The notes under the pieces: generated by a model
The model's input: the letters and a program-made list of their open reading frames with translations, nothing else
The model's database searches: none
What the model was told of the DNA's origin: nothing
Shown here: piece after piece, positions 58,741 to 64,000 of the stretch
Layout of the letters: every line of letters starts with the position of its first letter
Position numbering within the stretch: the stretch's first letter is position 1
Made by a program: the position numbers and the translations under genes
Assembly (NCBI RefSeq): GCF_036320965.1
Contig: NC_092236.1
Span: forward strand, 12,874,518 to 12,938,517
Source of the DNA: Panulirus ornatus
Taxonomy: Eukaryota; Arthropoda; Malacostraca; Decapoda; Palinuridae
Direction: 5' to 3'
Length of the DNA: 64,000 bases

Positions 58741-59680
58741 TGTGTATTCCAGAGTTTTTGCCGCTATTATTTACCTATTACGGTGTGAATCTGTGTATAA
58801 TATTAACCATTTTCACCTGGGTAGTTGGTGTCTCCTAACACTTTCAACGATTACGTATGATTTTTATTACCACAACAGTAATGGTATTGAAGATTATTCA
58901 AGTAAAATTTCAGTATATGGTATGATTATGTCAGAATTTTTTTTTCTTGTGCGTGAAAATATGTATTCAGTGGGATTACCCATGTTATGACAAAGTCCAT
59001 GAGGGGTCCAAACTCACCTAATTAATTCATTTAAAGGTGTCGTCATTATCAATAATAGTTGTCAACGTTTTCTTCTTTTTTTCAGTATGTAATAAACGCG
59101 TACTGTGAACTGACGTGTTTATAGGTAACGTAAAGAGCTGACACGGTGGAGCAGTTTGAATCTGCGGGCTGGAGTGCATGTGTGAAAAAAAGCTATTTGT
59201 TTATGCGTGAAAGAGTAATGGATTATATTCTTTGTTACGCATCTGGTATATCACCATACGACACTGTTAGTCATTCTTTTTGGCCTTGCGTCATTAGTCT
59301 TCACACTCGTCATTCTGTAGAGCAACATATTACTAATGTATCTTTATGAAGAAGTGACCGACGTTTTCAAGTATCCATTACAATTTTAGGAAATTAACCG
59401 CGGATGTTGCTAGAAAACTGTACACTGATCAACACGAGGTTTGCTTACCTGAGGCGGGGAGAGGTGATTCAGTATTGTCCGAGGGCGGAAGTGTGGGTGG
59501 ACTGGTGTGGGCGGTGCTTACGTGGGTGTAGGAGGAAAATGTGGTCATCAGCACCTCCTGCTGCACCACCCACCACACCGCCCACACACCAGCTCTTGCA
59601 ACCCACTGTGCAGCTCCTTGGACGCCCCAGCAGGACTGTTGATGTCAGATCCTACCGGATTGTACCTCTTGCGACCACGT
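58741..59680. other. unassigned sequence
   Basis: No supported gene or recognised repeat. Confidence 0.35.
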
Positions 59681-60300
59681 ATGTGTTACAGTAGGTCCTG
59701 CCCCCACACCTGTGTTACAGTAGGTCCTGCCCCCACACCTGTGTTACAGTAGGTCCTGCCCCCACACACCTGTGTTACAGTAGGTCCTGCCCCCACACAC
59801 CTGTGTTACAGTAGGTCCTGCCACCACACCTGTGTCACAGTAGGTCCTGCCCCCACACACCTGTGTTACAGTAGGTCCTGCCCCCACACACCTGTGTCAC
59901 AGTAGGTCCTGCCCCCACACACCTGTGTTACAGTAGGTCCTGCCACCACACCTTTGTTAAATAACACATTTGTATTAAGTCATGCCACCACACCTGTTTT
60001 AAGTAAGTCCTCCCACCACACCTGTATTAACTAAGTCCTGTCTCCACACTTGTGCTAAATCCTCCCACCACACCTGTGTAAAGTAAGTCCCGTCGCCAAA
60101 CCTGTGTTAAGTAAGTCCTGTCACCACACCTGTATAAAGCAAGTCCTCCTCTCACACCCGTGTTAAGTAAGTCCTGTCACCACAGCTGCGTTACACTAGG
60201 TTCAGTCACCGCCCCTTTGTTAAGTAGGCCCTGCCACCACAAGCATATTACAGTAGGCTCTGTCATCACAACTGCGGCGCAGTAGATCCCGCCAACGCGA
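59681..60300. repeat. 29-31-bp minisatellite with homogeneous and degenerate halves
   Basis: The first part (59,681-59,950) has nine nearly identical units of TGTTACAGTAGGTCCTGCC plus CCCACACACCTG, alternating 29 and 31 bp by a CA slip. From 59,950 to about 60,300 the units drift (AAGTAAGTCCTGTCACCACA and similar) until unrecognisable. Confidence 0.92.
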
Positions 60301-61321
60301 ACCGTATACCAATGATCATGTGATTTTAAGTTCCTTTTAATAGAGCCGCCAGAAAATGTTCCCATCATTTTTTTGTGGTGCAAACATTTGATTAATTTCA
60401 TGTTATCTGTTTGCATTTTCTATGTTTGATAATAGTCACTAGAATGTCTTCACCATGTCGCCTTTTCATGTCTTCGATTCGCCTGTGTGTAGGCTTCGTC
60501 ACTCAGTTGCTTCGGTTCAGTTTTCATCCGTGTGTCGACCTCTGCCATCATGTTATCGTGTCGTACACAGTACATGCAAGTCACAGCGGCGTTGCACAAC
60601 CGAGTTGGGCAACCCTCACACTACACGGATGCTCTTGTATCTCACGGACGGTGCGATATGATCTACCTCTGTTGAACGTTGCCTTACAAGTCTTGGTTTT
60701 TACAATCACCTGTCTTTTGATCAGAGGTTCATCCTTTGATCATAGGTTCAGTTATCCACCTCTCAGCTCATCGGGTCTAAAACTTTAAAAGACAAATGTT
60801 CAATTTCCTGTATGAAACGTCTGCTGGGTCCGTCCTGGTAAGACAGGGTCTTGTTGAGCCCATCACTGCTAGACACATGAGAAGCGGCCAAAGACCTGCA
60901 CTTTACCATTTAGACACCCGACCTACACAACGAACACACGTGTTCACTACATGTCCAGTCTCACATGACTGAGTAGAACTAGTTGAAACGACTGGACAAG
61001 GAATGTGATTCTCATTCGCCGTAGGACGATGGGCACTTTGATAGATATGTTGTCTTGATCACTGGGCCATTCGTGGTAGATGGAATAATCCCCGCTGGTT
61101 GAGGAGTGAGGAAGTGGTGAATTGCTTACAGATTCTCTGTCTGATATGTTTACGTTTTGTTTCAGTTATACCTTACGTAAGATCTTTTTATAGTGAACCT
61201 GCTAGGCTGGCTAGACGGATGATAACCGCATCTCTGTTTCTTATGATCACTGCTGTATGGACAGGATCAGGTAGGAAGTTGGAAGTGTTCATGATATTGC
61301 GGAAGAATTGTGTGGTGCCAA
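60301..61321. other. unassigned CpG-containing sequence
   Basis: No gene recognised. Confidence 0.35.
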
Positions 61322-61387
61322 GCTGTTAGGCGTGTCATTCCCTGCTGCGCTCTCGCTGTTAGGCGTGGGATTCCCTGCTGCGCTCTC
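61322..61387. repeat. 33-bp tandem duplication
   Basis: Two units beginning GCTGTTAGGCGTG, each ending CCTGCTGCGCTCTC, differing at two positions. Confidence 0.85.
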
Positions 61388-61611
61388 GCGTGTCTTGCTA
61401 GGCGCACCATCCTCTCTACCTCGGACGTTACCTGAGTCCACCCACATGTACCCTCCACACCAGCTGATTACTGGGAGACGTGTCTTGGTGCATACAGGGT
61501 AGAGGGCATCATGACTGGTGGAGTGTCTCATGACTATGTATTGTATACACGTGGCCCTCAGCCCGCCTCTGGCACCTAACGCACATAATCATACATCATA
61601 TAATACCCTCC

Positions 61612-61690
61612 ATCAGCCAGGATTCGAACCCAGAACCTTTTGCGTGGTAGTCGAGAAGGCTCCCCGACTCCCACGCGTTCATATACACTA
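61612..61690 (-). mobile_element. tRNA-derived SINE or tRNA pseudogene
   Basis: The minus strand contains GGGTTCGAATCCTGG (a good B box) preceded by TTCTCGACTACCACGC, like an anticodon arm with CGA in the loop position, and upstream GTGGGAGTCGGGGAGCC, a degraded D-arm/A box. Acceptor-stem pairing is not evident, so a functional tRNA is unlikely. Confidence 0.5.
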
Positions 61691-62690
61691 TATTTGTGTT
61701 ATAATCATATATATATATATGGAAGCTGACCCATTATGTACTGTTGTTATCTCTAAGTACTTGGTACACGGGGTCTTCAGCCAACTTATGCAACATTATT
61801 CGCATACTTCAGGTTGTCGAGTGTTTTTAAAGGCCTTGTCTACGCCATCTCGCTTGGGATGGAGTGAAATGAAGTGATTTGAATAATTAACTGGCCGTGA
61901 GGATGTTGGCCTAGGGCAGGGAGACTGGCCCCCCATACTTCCATACTTAACCACACTCATTACTTAGACGTTCATGCCTTCCTTTTCCTGATGCCTAAAG
62001 GTGCCTCGCTGGTAAACGCTAATCGTCCACTTCTGGATTGTGGAGATCTAATGAGAGGTTCCTTGAATGCCTATTCGTCCTTTATTGTTTTGGGTCATTG
62101 GTAAACCATGAAACGTTGCGTGAGGACGAAGCTTCAGCCTTCCAGAAGTCCGGGAGGGAAGTGTGTCGAGGTAACGTTCATTGTCGGGTAATTGCTTGAG
62201 AGAGGATACTCTTCCCCCAAGGGAGGGGACTCTGGTGCCTCACGTGTTTCTTGTTGTTGTTGTTGTTGTCTCAGACATTCGCACGTCTGCACTGAGGTCT
62301 CACGTGAGTTTTAAAGTTTTGGAAATCGTTCACGAAGAATTATTGTACAAGGATGGAGCATTAATCCCCTACAGTAGTACTAACGAATCGAGAAAATACA
62401 GATTCTGTTAGATGCACGATTGACTGCTGAGTATTGGACGGAAGAGGAGGAACGAGAGATACATTTCTTTACATTATATTTAGTAATGTTTCCTCTGTGT
62501 TACCGTCCGCCGTGTGACGAACTGGTATATATATCTCTGGCACCGGAGACATGCGGCTGGAGAAACACTTGCGTGTGTGATGGAGACTAACTTAATGACA
62601 GAGAATGACCGGCTGTTGGCTGTGGTTGGCTCTCATACCGACTGTGGTCCTCAAGGCAACAAATGAACAAACAAACACACATACACACAC

Positions 62691-62693
<3 letters not shown>
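61691..62693. other. unassigned sequence
   Basis: No gene recognised. A short (TTG)n run lies near 62,251-62,268. Confidence 0.35.

Positions 62694-62784
<91 letters not shown>
62694..62784. repeat. (GA)n microsatellite
   Basis: About 45 units directly upstream of a tRNA-derived SINE. Confidence 0.95.
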
Positions 62785-62785
<1 letters not shown>

Positions 62786-62925
62786 CTTCAACGGTGCAGT
62801 GATTAGCGTTACTGACTATGAGTCACCACCGGCCCGCATAGGTTCGAAATTTGGGCTCACTAGTCAGCCCGAAGCCAACCCAGGTATACATTGTCCCATC
62901 GGAGAGGATGAACACCTAGGGTGCG
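62785..62925 (+). mobile_element. tRNA-derived SINE
   Basis: Starts GCTTCAACGGTGCAGTGATT with an A-box-like GGTGCAGTGATTAGCG, an anticodon-arm-like ACTGACTATGAGT, and a B box GGTTCGAAATT at 62,841. A non-tRNA part follows (AGCCCGAAGCCAACCCAGGT and onward). Unrelated to SINE-A and on a different promoter plan. The copy is diverged. Confidence 0.65.
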
Positions 62926-63041
62926 TATGTGTATATATATATGTATACACACAGGAATAAAATCATGGCACATGAATACAAGGCTTAAAGACGGGGCAGC
63001 ACATGTATAATGATCTTCCACCTTAGCACACGTATAGTAAT

Positions 63042-63044
<3 letters not shown>

Positions 63045-63090
<46 letters not shown>
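63045..63090. repeat. (CA)n microsatellite
   Basis: About 23 units. Confidence 0.95.
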
Positions 63091-63091
<1 letters not shown>

Positions 63092-63283
63092 AATAGAAAT
63101 ATAATTCCTTCGGGTACGTACACGAATCCTGGTGAAAGCTGACCTGTAGCCCCTTAGCAGCGGCGTATTTCCCTTTTCCTGGTGTTTACTCTGGCAGAGT
63201 TTCACGTATGATTTACGGGCCATGGACGGGTCTCGGCCAGAAAAGTCATTTCTGTCTCTGATCGAGCTCTGATGTGCTTGCAG

Positions 63284-63483
63284 GATACTTGGTTGATATT
63301 CGAGTCAAGTGTAGCATGACGGTAGATTACTTCCTTCTTATCCTCATGGCCTGTGTGTGCGTCGTGAAAGGCGCTCCGTGCGGCTTGTTGGTGTTCAAGG
63401 ATCTGGTGCCGCTGGTATTTCTTAAGCAGTGGAGCCCTTCCTGGGTGACCACCTCAGAACTGGAAATCATCGTCTTTAGAAAT
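63284..63483 (+). CDS. candidate first coding exon of a secreted or membrane protein
   Basis: An acceptor-like TGTGCTTGCAG ends at 63,283. The first ATG is at 63,316 and a donor-like AGAAAT|GTGAGT (GT at 63,484) ends the exon in phase 0. The 56 codons begin MTVDYFLLILMACVCVVKG, a good signal peptide with cleavage likely before APCG. They continue GLLVFKDLVPLVFLKQWSPS and WVTTSELEIIVFRN. Without splicing the frame runs to a TGA at 63,517. I cannot name the family. A secreted protein or receptor N-terminus (for instance an ionotropic-receptor-like protein) is speculation. The rest of the gene would lie beyond the window or in exons I cannot see. Confidence 0.4.
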
Positions 63484-63561
63484 GTGAGTGGTCAACTCCT
63501 CACTGACATTTCCCACTGAGTAGGAGGACCCCCTTGGGTAATATCATCGCTGCATTATATA

Positions 63562-63594
63562 ATGGCAGAAGACGGAGCAGCTGCGTCGTCGCGG
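63562..63594 (+). CDS. possible short first exon
   Basis: ATG at 63,562 followed by MAEDGAAASSR and a strong donor-like CGG|GTGAGT (GT at 63,595). It could be an alternative first exon, but eleven codons are too few to judge. Confidence 0.12.
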
Positions 63595-63599
63595 GTGAG

Positions 63600-64000
63600 T
63601 ACATTTGAAGTTTGTCCTCATTTTCACGACGAAGAAAACGGATTCGTTCTATTGCGTGGGCTGACGGTCGCGTCAGTAGTTGGGTAGGGCTGACAGTGGA
63701 GTTTGTGGTGTCGTAAACATGTCTTTCAATGTCCCAGTGACAACTTGTTGCTATTTTGGGAAACGGTGTATCCAAGGGCAAGACAGAGTTCTATACATCC
63801 ACACACACACACACACTCTCTCTACTCTCCCAGGCTTCCTCCCACACCCATACTGCTAGGCTTACTCATATACTTACACTGCCAGACGTCCTCAGTCCCT
63901 TAGGCATCTTCCCACACCAACACCACCAGGCTTCCCATATCCACGTTTGTATTACTAAAACGCTGCGTATAGTTAGTCTGTGTGTATAGATATCGGTCTG
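63600..64000. other. unassigned sequence at the right edge
   Basis: Degenerate CCCACACCCA/CAGGCTT-type repeats occur near 63,825-63,940. No gene is recognised. Confidence 0.35.

Noticed and set aside
59681..59950. Regular ~30-bp direct repeats that could suggest a CRISPR array
   Set aside because: Units are contiguous tandem copies without unique spacers, and the context is eukaryotic; this is a minisatellite.
61612..61690. Functional tRNA gene on the minus strand
   Set aside because: The B box is good, but the A box and acceptor-stem pairing are poor and no terminator is evident; a SINE or pseudogene is more likely.
62253..62310. Micro-exon between a (TTG)n-CTCAG acceptor and CAC|GTGAGT
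   Set aside because: Only about 34 bp, and the pyrimidine tract is a TTG repeat; too weak to call.
62525..62560. TATATATAT promoter-like sequence
   Set aside because: TA-rich strings are extremely common here and there is no initiator or following ORF.

Overview
This window looks like animal nuclear DNA, probably from a decapod crustacean. That placement is inference: it rests on the repeat style (5'-truncated LINEs, LINE-tailed SINEs, very dense TA microsatellites) and on recall, not on any marker gene. There is no operon structure, no rRNA and no convincing functional tRNA. Almost all recognisable sequence is mobile-element debris; host coding sequence is limited to short candidate exons near the two ends.

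The main family is a non-LTR retrotransposon (called LINE-A here; RTE-like by its reverse transcriptase and C-terminal region). It is present as about twenty 5'-truncated copies of different ages on both strands. The best copy (40,741-43,272) keeps about 700 codons in one frame and is broken by three in-frame stops. A second abundant family (SINE-A, about 230 bp, fifteen copies) has a 3' tail that matches the LINE-A 3' tail, so LINE-A is its likely retrotransposition partner. A third dispersed family (family B, about 190 bp, five copies) has short terminal inverted repeats. Remnants of other LINEs are present: a CR1-like RT, an APE-type endonuclease piece, a jockey/I-like RT piece and a zinc-knuckle C-terminus. 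Tigger/pogo DNA transposon remains include a 505-bp non-autonomous element, a C-terminal transposase piece and a longer decayed transposase.

Layout: 1-302 holds the end of, or an exon of, an unrecognised gene. 1-9.8 kb holds old LINE-A copies and two Tigger pieces. 9.9-11.1 kb is a young LINE-A copy. 11.1-17.7 kb is AT-rich and CpG-poor with a Tigger transposase pseudogene. 17.7-27.2 kb is layered LINE and SINE debris. 27.2-32.3 kb is mostly unassigned. 32.3-35.5 kb holds LINE-A copies followed by three consecutive palindromes separated by TA arrays. 37.7-47.5 kb is the densest LINE/SINE block. From about 47.3 kb onward the background becomes clearly richer in CpG and contains candidate exons (55.9 kb, 63.3 kb), a GC-rich promoter-like patch (56.6-56.8 kb), a CR1-like pseudogene and several minisatellites.

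Points most worth checking: the Tigger element that closely resembles a mammalian family as I recall it and sits beside its own apparent empty site; the hammerhead-ribozyme-like core in the palindromic element; the TA-array flanks of nearly every young SINE-A copy; the SINE/LINE shared tail; and the CpG boundary near 47.3 kb.
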